A stretch of DNA of 64,000 nucleotides, taken from assembly GCA_033032865.1 (NCBI GenBank), contig JAWHQI010000028.1, positions 4,421,001 through 4,485,000 on the forward strand. Direction: 5' to 3'. The notes under the pieces are model-generated. The model was not told where the DNA came from. It did no database searches and worked only from the letters and a program-made list of their open reading frames with translations. Below, piece by piece: positions 19,599 to 33,538 of the stretch. The DNA comes from Dactylorhiza incarnata (lineage: Eukaryota; Streptophyta; Magnoliopsida; Asparagales; Orchidaceae). The stretch's first letter is position 1, and the number at the start of each line of letters is the position of its first letter. The position numbers and the translations under genes were made by a program.

Positions 19599-21121
19599 TA
19601 GTCGTGCGCATAAGGCCTGGCAGGCCCAGGCCTGGCCCAGGCCTGCAAGGCCCGGGCTTTTACTAGTCCAAGCCCAGGGCTGGGCCTGACTTTTGCCAGG
19701 CCCAGGCTGTCCCAGACCCTCCTTGCAAAAGAGGGTCTGGAAGGGCCTATCGGCCACGCCCCGGTCGGGCCCGGGCTAAGCCCGGGCCTGGTCAAAACTT
19801 AAAATCATGTGCTGACATTAATGTCTGCCATTTATTTTAAGTTCTTTATTAAAAATTAATATTTTCTTTTAAAATATAACATATTTTATTATTATAATAA
19901 TAAGTTTTACTAAATTTTAAATTTAAAGAAATTAAAATTTTAAAGAAAAAAATATATTTAACCAAAGCACATCTACAATATATTTTGACCAAATATAAAG
20001 AAAAAGAATTTTTTTTATTAATATTATCAAGATTGACGTACAAAATTTTAAAAACTTAAAACTTTTACTTGCATTAATAAGCCCAAAACTAAACATTAAA
20101 TTAAAATATTACAACTTAAAAAACCTTAAATGTCCAAATATTACATTGAAAATAGCAATAATCAGACTTCGTCGTTTAAATCCAATGTACTTAAGTCTTC
20201 TTCAACCTCCGATGAGCTATCTTCGATATAGGCAGTGTGTTCTCGGTTCTGCGCATCCAAGCAGTCTTTGTAGCAAATGCAAATCTCTAGCGACTCTTCG
20301 TTAAGTCGACTCCGACGTTCGTGCAAAATCCCGCCACTTAAAGAAAAAGCAGATTCTGAACTACTGTACTAGCTTGGATAGTTAGAATATCTCGGGCCAT
20401 TAAGGCCAAAATAGGATACGTATTCGCTTTATTTTTCCACCATTCTAATATATTAAAATTTTCAACTTCAATATCACTCATAAAATCTCTAAAATGTATT
20501 TTTGTATATAATCCTAACTCATTTAACGTACTAGATGTTTGCAATTTTTTTCTAGACGCGATTTAAAAAATGACATTTTTAAAACTATCGGTGGTTTGAG
20601 TGTGTGTAATATCATCTCTCGGCCGCGAGCCAAATAATTCATAATAATGATTATAAAAATTTGTAAAATTTATATTAAAATTTGAAACATAAGTATCTTC
20701 ATAATTGGACGAATTTAAATCTAAGTGCAAATTATTATTTATTTCATGTAAAAGATTTTCGACGCCTTCTACACCTATTAAAGGATTTAAAGCCGCGGCA
20801 CATGAAAACATAAGAGGTATTTCTCTATAATATTTTAAAATTTTAGTTTCCATTATTTCAATTACCGGACGCCACAATATATTTTGTTTAAAATGATTAA
20901 ATATTCTTGTAATAATTACAAAATTTTCGATAACGAGAGAACTAGTAGGATAATACACTCCAGATAAAAATACGGTAGTTCAGTGAAAACATTCTAATAA
21001 AAGCATATACTCTTCTATAATTTTCCAATCATTATCGGTTAAATTATGATTTTTCATAGATGAATAAAATTCCATTAGTAGTGTTTTTTGGCGCACTGCA
21101 CTTTTTAACATTTTGTAAGTT
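19599..21121 (-). mobile_element. hAT end with antisense transposase fragment, array copy 1
   Basis: Begins with the terminal TAGTCGTGCGCATAAGGCC and a GC-rich subterminal region, then AT-rich sequence. The transposase C-terminal half runs on the minus strand from 21121 to a stop at 20162. It includes the hAT dimerisation region (YPILALMARDILTIQAST), with a one-base loss near 20352 that breaks the following SE motif. The remaining part of the transposase and the other hAT terminus are absent. Confidence 0.9.
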
Positions 21122-22092
21122 GAATTCATGGAAAATAATTTTTAAATAAAATAATTGAATGTAATTTGTATGATTTAGAAGCGTAACAATGAGTATTTTC
21201 ATACTTCAAAATTTTAATATTTGCCACAATTTAATTTCTGTGACAATCTTTTTAAAATAACAATAATAATAATGCTATTTACCATATCCACGAAATATCA
21301 GCAATTTATTCAACCGCTACTTCTTGCCATTTCAATACTAGTCGCTAAGTTTTCATAAAAATCTCTGCTTGATATAAATGGTGTGCTTGTTTCGGCGGTG
21401 AGGGTTGTAGCGGGGAATGAAAGTGTTGGCAATGAGAGCGTTGACAATGGAGTGATGAGAAATTGAGGGGCTGACTGCGGTTTCAATTTTTTTTTTAAAA
21501 TAACATTTTGATAATTTTTATAGGGTTTGCATTTTCCTCCCAATGGAGATTGGAGCAAAAACGCCCAAACCAACATAACCAAAGTGAAGTGAGTTGAGTG
21601 GTAAAACAGCTCTGATTCTGTGATTGCTTCAACTTTCCTTTTACCAAATTTTCTCCTTAACTACGGCTAATATTGAATATTCGTACAAAATTCAAAATTA
21701 TTTTAATAATTTATAAAGCATTTGAAGATAAATAAATGAATCAGAAACGAAGTGATTCCATTTTCAAAACACAATCTATGTTACAATTAATTGTAGCTTT
21801 AAGAAGTTAAATTACTTGCATCGGATATTATTTATTTATATAAGAGCAATATTTTAAATAATATTTTCAATATATTTTTCAATAAAATTTAGAATATGTT
21901 TTTCAATAATAATTAGAATATTTTCCCCGCCCTTACAGCTTGATTAGGATTGTCAAAATAAATTGTAAGATTTTATTTCCTAAAAAAAGTTTATGTACCG
22001 TTATAAAACCCAGTTAGTTCTGCGCGCTCTCCAAATCAAAGCTGTCTTGAAATCAAAGCAGAAGAATGCCGAGGAAGAAGCTCACTTTGGCG
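21122..22092 (+). pseudogene. MADS 5' flank plus stub, array copy 2
   Basis: Fused to the preceding hAT fragment at GAATTCATGG. TATAAAA is near 22001 and the start codon at 22066, giving MPRKKLTLA and then TAG from the hAT end. Confidence 0.92.
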
Positions 22093-23618
22093 TAGTCGTG
22101 CGCATAAGGCCTGGCAGGCCCAGGCCTGGCCCACTGCAAGGCCCGGGCTTTTACTAGTCCAGGCCCAAGCCTGGGCCTGACTTTTGCCAGGCCCAGGACG
22201 GTCCCAGACCCTCCTTGCAAAAGAGGGTCTGGAAGGGCCTATCGGCCAGGCCCCGGCCGGGCCCGGGCTAAGCCTGGGCTTTGTTAAAACTTAAAATCAT
22301 GTGCTGACATTAATGTCAGCCATTTCTTTTAAGTTGTTTATTAAAAATTAATATTTTCTTTTAAAATATAACATATATTATTATTATAATAATAAGTTTT
22401 ACTAAATTTTAAATTTAAAGAAATTAAATTTTTAAAGAAAAAAAATATATTTAACCAAAGCACATCTACAATATATTTTGACAAAATATAAAGAAAAAGA
22501 ATTTTTTTTATTAATATTATCAAGATTGACGTACAAAATTTTAAAAACATAAAACTTTTACTTGCATTAATAAGTCCAAAACTAAACATTAAATTAAATT
22601 ATTACAAATTACAAAATCTTAAATGTCCAAATATTACATTGAAAAATAGCAATAATCAGACTTCGTCGTTTAAATCCAATGTACTTAAGTCTTCTTCAAC
22701 CTCCGATGAGTTATCTTCGATATAGGCAGTGTGTTGTTCTCGGTTCTGCGCATCCAAGTAGTCTTTGTAGCAAATGCAAATCTCTAACGACTCTTCGTTA
22801 AGTCGACTCCGACGTTCGTTCAAAATCCCGCCACTTAAAGAAAAAGTAAATTCCGAAGCTACTGTACTAGCTTAGATAGTTAGAATATCTCGGACCATTA
22901 AGGCCAAAATAGGATATGTATTCGCTTTATTTTTCCATCATTCTAATATATTTAAATTTTCAACTTCAATATCACTCATAAAATCTCTAAAATGTATTTT
23001 AGTATATAATCGTAACTCATTTAACGTACTAGATGATCGCGATTTTTTCTAGACGCGAATTTAAAAATGACATTTTTAAAACTATCGGTGGTTTGAGTGT
23101 GTGTAATATCATCTCTCGGTCGCGAGCCAAATAATTAATAATAATGATTATAAAAATTTGTAAAACTTATATTAAAATTAGAAACGTAAGTATCTTCATA
23201 ATCCGACGAATTTAAATCTAAGTGCAAATTATTATTTATTTCATCTAAAAGATGTTCGACGCCTTATACACCTAATAAATGATTTAAAGCTGCGGCACAT
23301 GAAAACATAGGAGGCATTTCTTTATAATATTTTAATAATTTAGTTTCTATTATTTCAATTACCGGGCGCCACAATATATTTTGTTTAAAATAATTAAATA
23401 TTCTTGTTATAATTACAAAAGTTTCGATAACGAGAGGACTAGTAGGATAATGCACTCCAGATAAAAATACGGTCATTCGGTGAAAACATTCTAATAAAAG
23501 CATATACTCTTCTATAATTTTCCAATCATTATCGGTTAAATTAAGATTTGTTATAGATGAATAAAATTCCATTTGTAGTGTTTTTTGGCGCACTGTTCTT
23601 TTTAACATTTTGTAAGTT
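22093..23618 (-). mobile_element. hAT end with antisense transposase fragment, array copy 2
   Basis: Same structure as copy 1. The transposase fragment runs from about 23618 to a stop at 22656, with frameshifts near 23050 and a stop in the dimerisation region near 22870. The hairpin arms CCAGACCCTC and GAGGGTCTGG lie at about 22204-22232 and the perfect palindrome GCTGACATTAATGTCAGC at 22303-22320. Confidence 0.9.
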
Positions 23619-24592
23619 GAATTCATGGAAAATAATTTTTAAATAAAATAATTGAATGTTATTTGTATGATTTAGAAGCGTAACAATGAGTATTTTCATA
23701 CTTCAAAATTTTAATATTTGCCACAATTTAATTTCTGTGACAATCTTTTTAAAATAATAATAATAATAATGCTATTTACCATATCCACGATATATCATCA
23801 ATTTATGCAACCGCTACTTCTTGTCATTTCAGTACTAGCCGCTAAGTTTTCATAAAAATCTCTGCTTGATATAATTGGTGTGCTTGTTTCTGCGGTGAGG
23901 GTTGTAGCGGGGAATGAAAGTGTTGGCAATGAGATCGTTGACAATGGAGTGATGAGAAATAGAGGGGCTGACTGCGGACTCAAAAAAAAATTTAAAATAA
24001 CATTTTAATAAATTTTTTTAGGGTTTGCATTTTCCTCCCAATGGAGATTGGAGCAAAAATGCCCAAACCAACATAACCAAAGTGAAGTGAGTTGAGTTGT
24101 AAAACAGCTCTGATTCTGTGATTGCTTCAACTTTTCTTTTACAAAATTTTCTCCTTAACTACGGCTAATATCGAATACTCGTAAAAAATTCAAAATTATT
24201 TTAATGATTTATAAAGCATTTGAAGATAAATAAATGAATCAGAAACGAAGTGATTCTATTTTCAAAACACAATCTATGTTACAATTAATTTTAGCTTTAA
24301 GAAGTTAAATTACTTGCATCGGATATTATTTATTTATATAAGAGCAATATTTTAAATAATATTTTCAATATATTTTTCAATAAAATTTAAAATATGTTTT
24401 TCAATAATAATTAGGCTATTTTTTTCCCGCCCTTCCAGCTTGATTAGGATTGTCAAAATAAAATGTAAGATTTTATTTCCTAAAAAAAGTTTATGTCCCG
24501 TTATAAAACTCAGTTAGTTCTGCGCGCTCTCCAAATCAAAGCTGTCTTAAAATCAAAGCAGAAGAATGCCGAGGAAGAAGCTCACTTTGGGG
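23619..24592 (+). pseudogene. MADS 5' flank plus stub, array copy 3
   Basis: The start codon is at 24566. Codon 9 is changed to Gly (MPRKKLTLG), then the hAT TAG. The upstream TATA box is retained. Confidence 0.92.
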
Positions 24593-26141
24593 TAGTCGTG
24601 CGCATAAGGCCTGGCAGGCCCAGGCCTGGCAGGCCCAGGCCTGGCCCAGGCCTGCAAGGCCCGGGCTTTTACTAGTCCATGCATAGGCCCGGGACTGACT
24701 TTTGCCAGGCCCAGGCCGGTCCCAGACCCTCCTTGCAAAAGAGGGTCTGGAAGGGCCTATCGGCCAGGCCCCGGCCGGGTCCGGGCTAAGCCTGGGCCTG
24801 GTTAAAACTTAAATCATGTGCTGACATTAATGTCAGCCATTTCTTTTAAGTTATTTTTTAAAAATTAATATATTATTTTTTAAAATATAATATATTTTAT
24901 TATTATAATAATAAGTTTTACTAAATTTTAAATTTAAAGAAATTAGATTTGTAAAGAAAATAATATATTTAAACAAAGCACATCTACAATATATTTTGAC
25001 CAAATATAAAGAAAAAGAATTTTTTTTATTAATATTATCAAGAATGACGTACAAAATTTTAAAAACATAAAACTTTTACTTGCATTAATAAGTCAAAAAC
25101 TAAACATTAAATTAAAATATTACAACTTACAAAATATTAAATGTTCAAATATTACATTGAAAATAAGCAATAATCAGACTTCGTCGTTTAAATCCAATGT
25201 ATTTAATTCTTCTTCAACTTCCGATGAGCTATCTTCGATATTGGCAGTGTGTTGTTCTCAGTTCGGCGCAGCCAAGTAGTCTTTGTAGCAAAATGCAAAT
25301 CTCTAGCGACTCTTCGTTAAGTCGAATCAGACGTTCGTTCAAAATCCCGCCACTTAAAGAAAAAACAGATTCTGAAGCTACTGTACTAGCTTGGATAGTT
25401 AGAATATCTTGGGTCATTAAGGCCAAAATAGGATACGTATTCGATTTATTTTTCCACCATTCTAAGATATTAAAATTTTCAACTTCAATATCACACATAA
25501 AATCCCTAAAATGTATTTTAGTATATAATCCTAACTCATTTAACGTACTAGATGTTCGCGATTTTTTTCTAGACGCGATTTCAAAAATGATATTTTTAAA
25601 ACTATCGGTAGTTTGAGTGTGTGTAATATCATCTCTCGGTCGCGAGCCAAATAATTCATAATAATGATTATAAAAATTTGTAAAACTTATATTAAAATTT
25701 GAAACGTAAGTATCTTCATAATCCGACAAATTTAAATCTAAGTGCAAATTATTATTTATTTCATCTAAAAGATTTTCGACTCCTTCTACACCTAATAAAT
25801 TAAGGATTTAAAGCTGCGGCACATGAAAACATAGGAGGCATTTCTCAATAATATTTTAAAATTTTAGTTTCCATTATTTCAATTACCGGGCGCCACAATA
25901 TATTTTGTTTAAAATGATTAAATATTTTGTTATAATTACAAAATTTTCGATAACGAGATGACTAGTAGGATAATACACTCCAGATAATAATACGATTGTT
26001 CGGTGAAAACATTCTAATAAAAGCATATACTCTTCTATAATTTTCCAATAATTATCGGTTAAATTATGATTTGTTATAGATGAATAAAATTCCATTAGTA
26101 GTGTTTTTTGGCGCACAGCTCTTTTTAACATTTTGTAAGTT
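24593..26141 (-). mobile_element. hAT end with antisense transposase fragment, array copy 3
   Basis: The transposase fragment runs from 26141 to a stop at 25174. A 172-codon open stretch (25747-25229) contains the dimerisation region with VASESVFSLSGGILNERLIR. Further upstream, NSTYKMLKRAVRQK is open from 26149, but the two parts are out of frame. A five-base insertion (TTAAG) near 25801 is shared with copy 5. Confidence 0.9.
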
Positions 26142-27058
26142 GAATTCATGGAAAATAATTTTTAAATAAAATAATTGAATGTTATTTGTATGATTTAGAA
26201 GCGTAACAATGAGTATTTTTATACTTCAAAATTTAAATATTTGCCACAATTTAATTTCTGTGACAATCTTTTTAAAATAACAATAATAATAATGCTATTT
26301 ACCATATCCACGAAATATCAGCAATTTATTCAACCGCTACTTCTTGTCATTTCAATACTAGCCGCTAAGTTTTCATAAAAATCTCTGCTTGATATAAATG
26401 GTGTGCTTGTTTTGGCGGTGAGGGTTGTAGCGGGGAATGAAAGTGTTGGCAATGAGAGCGTTGACAATGGAGTGATGAGAAATAGAGGGGCTGACAGCGG
26501 TCTCGAAATTTTTTTTTTAAATAACATTTTGATAAATTTTTTTAGGGTTTGCATTTTCCTCCCAATGGAGATTGGAGCAAAAACGCCCAAACCAACATAA
26601 CCAAAGTGAAGTGAGTTGAGTTGTAAAACAGCTCTGATTCTGTGATTGCTTCAACTTTCCTTTTACAAAATTTTCTCCTGAACTACGGCTAATATCGAAT
26701 ACTCTTAAAATATTCAAAATTATTTTAATGATTTATAAAGCATTTGAAGATAAATAAATGAATTCTTTAAGAAGTTAAATTACTTGCATCGGATATTATT
26801 TATTTATACAAGAGCAATATTTTAAATAATATTTTCAATATATTTTTCAATAAAATTTATAATATATTTTTCAATTATAATTAGGCTATTTTTCCCGCCC
26901 TTACAGCTTGATTAGGATTGTCAAAATAAAATTTAAGATTTTATTTCCTAAAAAAAGTTTATGTCCCGTTATAAAACCCAGTTAGTTCAGCGCTCTCCAA
27001 ATCAAAGCTGTCTTGAAATCAAAGCAGAAGAATGCCGAGGAAGAAGCTCACTTTGGCG
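26142..27058 (+). pseudogene. MADS 5' flank plus stub, array copy 4
   Basis: The start codon is at 27032, giving MPRKKLTLA and TAG. About 55 bp of flank present in the other copies is missing near 26764, which explains the shorter unit. Confidence 0.92.
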
Positions 27059-28565
27059 TAGTCGTGCGCATAAGGCCTGGCAGGCCCAGGCCTGCAAGGA
27101 CCGGGCTTTTACTAGTCCAGGCCTGGGCCTGACTTTTGCTAGGCCCAGGCCGGTCCCAGACCCTCCTTGCAAAAGAGGGTCTGGAAGGGCCTATCGGCCA
27201 GGCCCCGGCCGGGCCCGGGCTAAGCCTGGGCCTGGTTAAAATTTAAAATCATGTGCTGACATGAATGTCAGCCATTTCTTTTAAGTTCTTTATTAAAAAT
27301 TAATATTTTCTTTTAAAACATAACATATTTTTTTATCATAATAATAAGTTTTACTAAATTTTAAATTTAAAGAAATTAAATTTTTAAGGAAAAAAATATA
27401 TTTAACCAAAGCACATCTACAATATGTTTTGACCAAATATAAAGAAAAAGAATTTTTTTATTAATATTATCAAGATTGACCACAATTTTAAAAACATAAA
27501 ACTTTTACTTGCATTAATAAGTCCAAAACTAAACATTAAATTAAAATATTACAACTTAAAAAATCTTAAATGTCCAAATATTACATTGGAAAATTGTAAT
27601 AATCAGACTTCGTCGTTTAAATCCAATGTACTTAAGTCTTCTTCAACCTCCGATGAGCTATCTTCGATATAGGCAGTGTGTTGTTCTCGGTTCTGCGCAT
27701 TCAAGTAGTCTTTGTAGCAAATGCAAATCTCTAGCGACTCTTCGTTAAGTCGACTCCGACGTTCATTCAAAATCCCGCCACTTAAAGAAAACGCAGATTC
27801 CGAAGCTACTGTACTAGCTTGGATAGTTGTAATATCTCGGGCCATTAAGGCCAAAATAGGATACGTATTCGCTTTATTTTTCAACCATTCTAAGATATTA
27901 AAATTTTCAACTTCAATATCACTCATAAAATCTCTAAAATGTATTTTAGTATATAATCCAAACTCATTTAACGTACTAGATGTTCGAGATTTTTTTCTAA
28001 ACGCGATTTCAAAAATGACATTTTTAAAAATATCGGTGGTTTGAGTGTGTGTAATATCATCTCTCGGTCGCGAGCCAAATAATTCATAATAATGATTATA
28101 AAAATTTGTAAAACTTATATTAAAATTTGAAACGTAAGTATCTTCATAATCCGACGAATTTAAATCTAAGTGCAAATTATTATTTATTTCATCTAAAAGA
28201 TTTTCGACGCCTTCTACACCTAATAAAGGATTTAAAGTTGCAGCACATGAAAACATAGGAGGCATTTCTCTATAATATTTTAATATTTTAGTTTCCATTA
28301 TTTCAATTACTGGGCGCCAAAATTTATTTTGTTTAAAATGATTAAATATTCTTGTTATAATTACAAAATTTTCGATAACGAGAGGACTAGTAGGATAATA
28401 CACTCCAGATAAAAATACGGTTGTTCAGTGAAAACATTCTAATAAAAGCATATACTCTTCTATAATTTTCCAATCATTATTGGTTAAATTAAGATTTGTT
28501 ATAGATGAATAAAATTCCATTAGTAGTGTTTTTGGCGCACTGCTCTTTTTAACATTTTGTAAGTA
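27059..28565 (-). mobile_element. hAT end with antisense transposase fragment, array copy 4 (best frame)
   Basis: Carries the longest open transposase remnant in the array: 266 codons from 28403 to the stop at 27603. It contains the dimerisation domain intact by eye: YPILALMARDITTIQAST, then VASESAFSLSGGILNERRSR and EICICYKDYL, followed by an acidic tail. Just upstream, a TGA interrupts the frame near 28427. The DDE/catalytic N-terminal half expected of a full hAT transposase (600-700 residues) is absent, so it cannot transpose by itself. Confidence 0.92.
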
Positions 28566-29538
28566 GGATTAATGAAAAATAATTTTTAAATAGAATAATT
28601 GAATGTTATTTGTATGATTTAGAAGTGCAACAATGAGTATTTTCAGACTTCAAAATTTTAATATTTGCCATAATTTAATTTCTGTGACAATCTTTTTAAA
28701 ATAACAATAATAATATTATTATTTACCATATCCACGAAATATCAGCAATTTATTCAACCGCCACTTCTTGTCATTTCAATACTAGTCGCTAATTTTCATA
28801 AAAATCTCTGCTTGATATAAATGATGTGCTTGTTTCGGCGGTGAGGGCTGTAGCGGGGAATGAAAGTGTTGGCAATGAGAGCGTTGACAATGGAGTGATG
28901 AGAAATAGAGGGGCTGACTGTGGTCTCAAAAAAAAATTTAAAATAACATTTTGATAATTTTTTTTAGGGTTTGCATTTTCCTCCCAATGGAGATTGGATC
29001 AAAAACGCCCAAACCAACATAACCAAAGTGAAGTGAGTTGAATTGTAAAACAGCTCTGGTTCTGTGATTGCTTCAACTTTCCTTTTACAAAATTTTCTCC
29101 TTAACTACGGCAAATATCGAATACTCGTAAAAAATTTAAAATTATTTTAGTGATTTATAAAGCATTTGAAGATAAATAAATGAATCAGAAACGAATTGAT
29201 TCCATTTTCAAAACACAATCTATGTTACAATTAATTTTAGCTTTAAAAAGTTAAATTACTTGCATCGGATAATATTTATTTATACAAGAGCAATATTTTA
29301 AATAATATTTTCAATATATTTTTCAATAAAATTTAGAATATGTTTTTCAATAATAATTAGGCTATTTTTTTCCCACCCTTACATCTTGATTAGGATTGTC
29401 AAAATAAAATGTAAGATTTTATTTCCTAAAAAAAGTTTATGTCCCGTTATAAAACCCAGTTAGATCTGCGCGCTCTCCAAATCAAAGCTGTCTTGAAATT
29501 AAAGCAGAAGAATGCCGAGGAAGAAGCTCACTTTGCCG
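28566..29538 (+). pseudogene. MADS 5' flank plus stub, array copy 5
   Basis: The start codon is at 29512. Codon 9 is changed to Pro (MPRKKLTLP), then TAG. The junction with the preceding hAT part is altered (GGATTAATGA). Confidence 0.92.
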
Positions 29539-31039
29539 TAGTCGCGCGCATAAGGCCTGGCAGGCCCAGGCCTGCAAGGCCCGAGCTTTTTCTAGTCCAG
29601 GCCCAGGCCTGGGCCTGACTTTTGCCAGGCCCAGGCCGGTCCCAGACCCTCCTTGCAAAAGAGGGTCTGGAAGGGCCTATCGGCCAGGCCCAGGCCAGGC
29701 CCGGGCTAAGCCTGGGCCTGGTTAAAACTTAAAATCATGTGCTGACATTAATGTCAGCCATTTCTTTTAAGTTCTTTATTAAAAATTAATATTTTCTTTT
29801 AAAATATACATATTTTATTATTATAATAATAAGAATTCCTAAATTTTAAATTTAAAGAAATTAAATTTTTAAAGAAAAAAATATATTTAACCAAAGCATA
29901 TCTACAATATATTTTGACCAAATATAAAGAAAAAGATTTTTTTTTAATATTATCAAGATTGCCGTACAAAATTTTAAAAACATAAAACTTTTACTTTCAT
30001 TAATAAGTCCAAAACTAAACATTAAATTAAAATATTACAACATACAAAATCTTAAATGTCCAAATATTACTTTGAAAAATAGCAATAATCAGACTTCGTC
30101 GTTTAAATCCAATGTACTTAAGTCTTCTTCACCTCCGATGAGCTATCTTCGATATAGGCAGTGTGTTGTTTTCGGTTCTGCGAATTCAAGTAGTCTTTGT
30201 AGCAAATGCAAATCTCTAGCGACTCTTCGTTAAGTCGAATCCGACGTTCGTTCAAAATCCCGTCACTTAAAGAAAAAACAGATTCCGAAGCTACTGTACT
30301 AGCTTGGATAGTTAGAATATCTCGGGCCATTAAGGCCAAAATAGGTTACGTATTCAATTTATTTTTCCACCATTCTAAGATATTAAAATTTTCAACTTCA
30401 ATATCACTCATAAAATCTCTAAAATGTATTTTAGTATATAATCCTAACTCATTTAACGTACTAGATGTTCGCGTTTTTTTTTCTAGACGCGATTTCAAAA
30501 ATGACATTTTTAAAACTATCGGTGGTTTGAGTGTGTGTAATATCATCTCTCGGTCGCGAGCCAAATAATTCATAATAATGATTATTAAAATTTGTAAAAC
30601 TTATATTAAAATTTGAAACGTAAGTATCTTCACAATCCTACGAATTTAAATTTAAGTGCAAATTATTATTTATTTCATCTAAAAGATTTTCGACGCCTTC
30701 TACACCTACTAAATTAAGGATTTATAGTCGCGGCACATGAAAACATAGGAGGCATTTCTCTATAATATTTTAAAATTTTAGTTTCCATTATTTCAATTAC
30801 CGGGCGCCACAATATATTTTGTTTAAAATGATTAAATATTTTTATTATAATTACAAAATTTTCGATAATGAGAGGACTAGTAGGATAATACACTCCAGAT
30901 AATAATACGGTTGTTCGGTGAAAACATTCTAATAAAAGCATATACTCTTCTATAATTTTCCAATCATTATCGGTTAAATTATGATTTGTTCATTAGTAGT
31001 GTTTTTTGGCGCACTGCTCTTTTTAACATTTTGTAAGTT
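29539..31039 (-). mobile_element. hAT end with antisense transposase fragment, array copy 5
   Basis: The transposase fragment runs from about 31039 to a stop near 30089. Open pieces at 30941-30714, 30573-30346 and 30339-30118 are separated by stops and frameshifts. A short deletion near 30989 removes part of the MEFYSSIT block, and the five-base insertion of copy 3 is also present. Confidence 0.9.
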
Positions 31040-32012
31040 GAATTCATAGAAAATAATTTTTAAATAAAATAATTGAATGTTATTTGTATGATTTAGAAGC
31101 GTAACAATGAGTATTTTCATACTTCAAAATTTAAATATTTGCCAAAATTTAATTTCTGTGACAATCTTTTTAAAATAACAATAATAATAATGCTATTTAC
31201 CATATCCACGAAATATGAGCAATTTATTCAACCGCTACTTCTTGTCATTTCAATACTAGCCGCTAAGTTTTCATAAAAATCTCTGCTTGATATAAATGGT
31301 GTGCTTGTTTCGACGGTGAGGGTTGTAGCGGGGAATGAAAGTGTTGGCAATGAGAGCGTTGACAATGGAGTGATGAGAAATAGAGGGGTTGACTGCGGTC
31401 TCAAAAAAAAGTTTAAAATAACATTTTGATATTTTTTTTACGGTTTGCATTTTCCTCCCAATGGAGATTGGAGCAAAAACGCCCAAACCAACATAACCAA
31501 AGTGAAGTGAGTTGAGTTGTAAAACAACTCTGATTCTGTGATTGCTTCAACTTTCCTTTTACAAAATTTTCTCCTTAACTACGGCTAATATCGAATACTC
31601 GTAAAAAATTCAAAATTATTTTAATGATTTATAAAGAATTTGAAGATAAATAAATGAATCAGAAACGAAGTGATTCCATTTTCAAAACACAATCTATGTT
31701 ACAATTAATTTTAGCTTTAAGAAATTAAATTACTTGCATCGGATATTATTTATTTATACAAGAGCAATATTTTAAATAATATTTTCAATATATTTTTCAA
31801 TAAAACTTAAAATATGTTTTTCAATAATAATTAGGCTATTTTTTTCCCGCCCTTACAGCTTGAATAGGATTGTCAAAATAAAATGTAAGATTTTATTTCC
31901 TAAAACATGTTTTTGTACCGTTATAAAACCCAGTTAGTTCTGCGCGCTCTCCAAATCAAAGCTGTCTTGAAATCAAAGCAGAAGAATACCGAGGTAGAAC
32001 CTCACTTTGGCG
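31040..32012 (+). pseudogene. MADS 5' flank plus stub, array copy 6 (start codon lost)
   Basis: The start codon position 31986 reads ATA and an additional in-frame TAG appears at codon 4, so even the stub is lost. TATA box and leader remain. Confidence 0.9.
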
Positions 32013-33538
32013 TAGTCATGCGCATAAGGCCTGACAGGCCCAAGCCTGGCCCACGCCCGGGCTTTCACTAGTCCAGGCCTAGGCTTGGGCCTGACTTTTG
32101 CCAGGCCCAGGCCGGTCCCAGACCCTCCTTGCAAAAGAGGGTCTGGAAGGGCCTATCGGCCAGTCCCCGGCCGGGCCCGGGCTAAGCCTGGGCCTAGTTA
32201 AAACTTAAAATCATGTGCTGACATTAATGTCAGCCATTTCTTTTAAGTTCTTTATTAAAAATTAATATTTTGTTTTAAAATATAACATATTTTATTATTA
32301 TAATAATAAGTTTTACTAAATTTTAAATTTAAAGAAATTAAATTTTTAAAGAAAAAATATATTTAAACAAAGCACATCTACAATATATTTTGACCAAATA
32401 TAAAGAAAAAGAATTTTTTTATTAATATTATCAAGATTGACGTACAAAATTTTAAAAAACATAAAACTTTTACTTGCATTAATAAGTCCAAAACTAAACA
32501 TTAAATTAAAATATTACAACTTACAAAATCTTAAATGTCCAAATATTACATTGAAAATAGCAATAATCAGACTTCGTCGTTTAAATCCAATGTACTTAAG
32601 TCTTCTTCAACCTCCGATGAGCTATCTTCGATATAGGCAGTGTGTTGTTCTCGGTTCTGCGCATCCAAGTAGTCATTGTAGCAAATGCAAATCTCTTGCG
32701 ACTCTTCGTTAAGTCGACTCCGACGTTCGTTCAAAATCCCGCCACTTAAAGAAAAAGCAGATTCTGAAGCTACTGTACTCGCTTGGATAGTTAGAATATC
32801 AGCTCGGGCCATTAAGGCCAAAATAGGAAACATATTCGCTTTATTTTTCCACCATTTTAAGATATTAAAATTTTCAACTTCACTATCACTCATAAAATCT
32901 CTAAAATATATTTTAGTATATAATCCTAACTCATTTAACGTACTAGATGTTCGCGATTTTTTTCTAGACGCGATTTCAAAAATGACATTTTTAAAACTAT
33001 CGGTGGTTTGAGTGTGTGTAATATCATCTCTCGGTCGCGAGCCAAATAATTCATAATAATGATTATAAAAATTTGTAAAACTTATATTAAAATTTGAAAC
33101 GTAAGTATCTTCATAATCCGACGAATTATTTAAATCTAAGTGCAAATTATTATTTATTTCATCTAAAAGATTTTCGACGCCTTCTACACCTATAATAATG
33201 GATTTAAAGCTGCGACACATGAAAACATAGGAGACATTTCTCTATAATGTTTTAAAAGTTTAGTTTCCGTAATTTCAATTATCGGGCGCCACAATATATT
33301 TTGTTTAAAATGATTAAATATTTTTGTTATAATTACAAAATTTTTGATAACGAGAGGACTAGTAGGATAATACACTCCAGATAAAAATGCAGTTATTCGG
33401 TGAAAACATTCTAATAAAAGCATATACTCTTCTATAATTTTCCAATCATTATCAGTTAAATTAAGATTTGTTATAGATTAATAAAATTCCATTAGTAGTG
33501 TTTTTTGGCGCACTGCTCTTTTTAACATTTTGTAAGTT
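32013..33538 (-). mobile_element. hAT end with antisense transposase fragment, array copy 6
   Basis: A 217-codon open stretch (33220-32567) holds the dimerisation domain with a one-codon insertion (MARADILTIQAST). An upstream open piece (33423-33190) overlaps it in another frame. Confidence 0.9.

Noticed and set aside
19542..19795. Pro/Gly-rich proteins in the GC-rich hAT ends
   Set aside because: They are translations of subterminal GGCCTGG/CCAGGC motifs and change from copy to copy.
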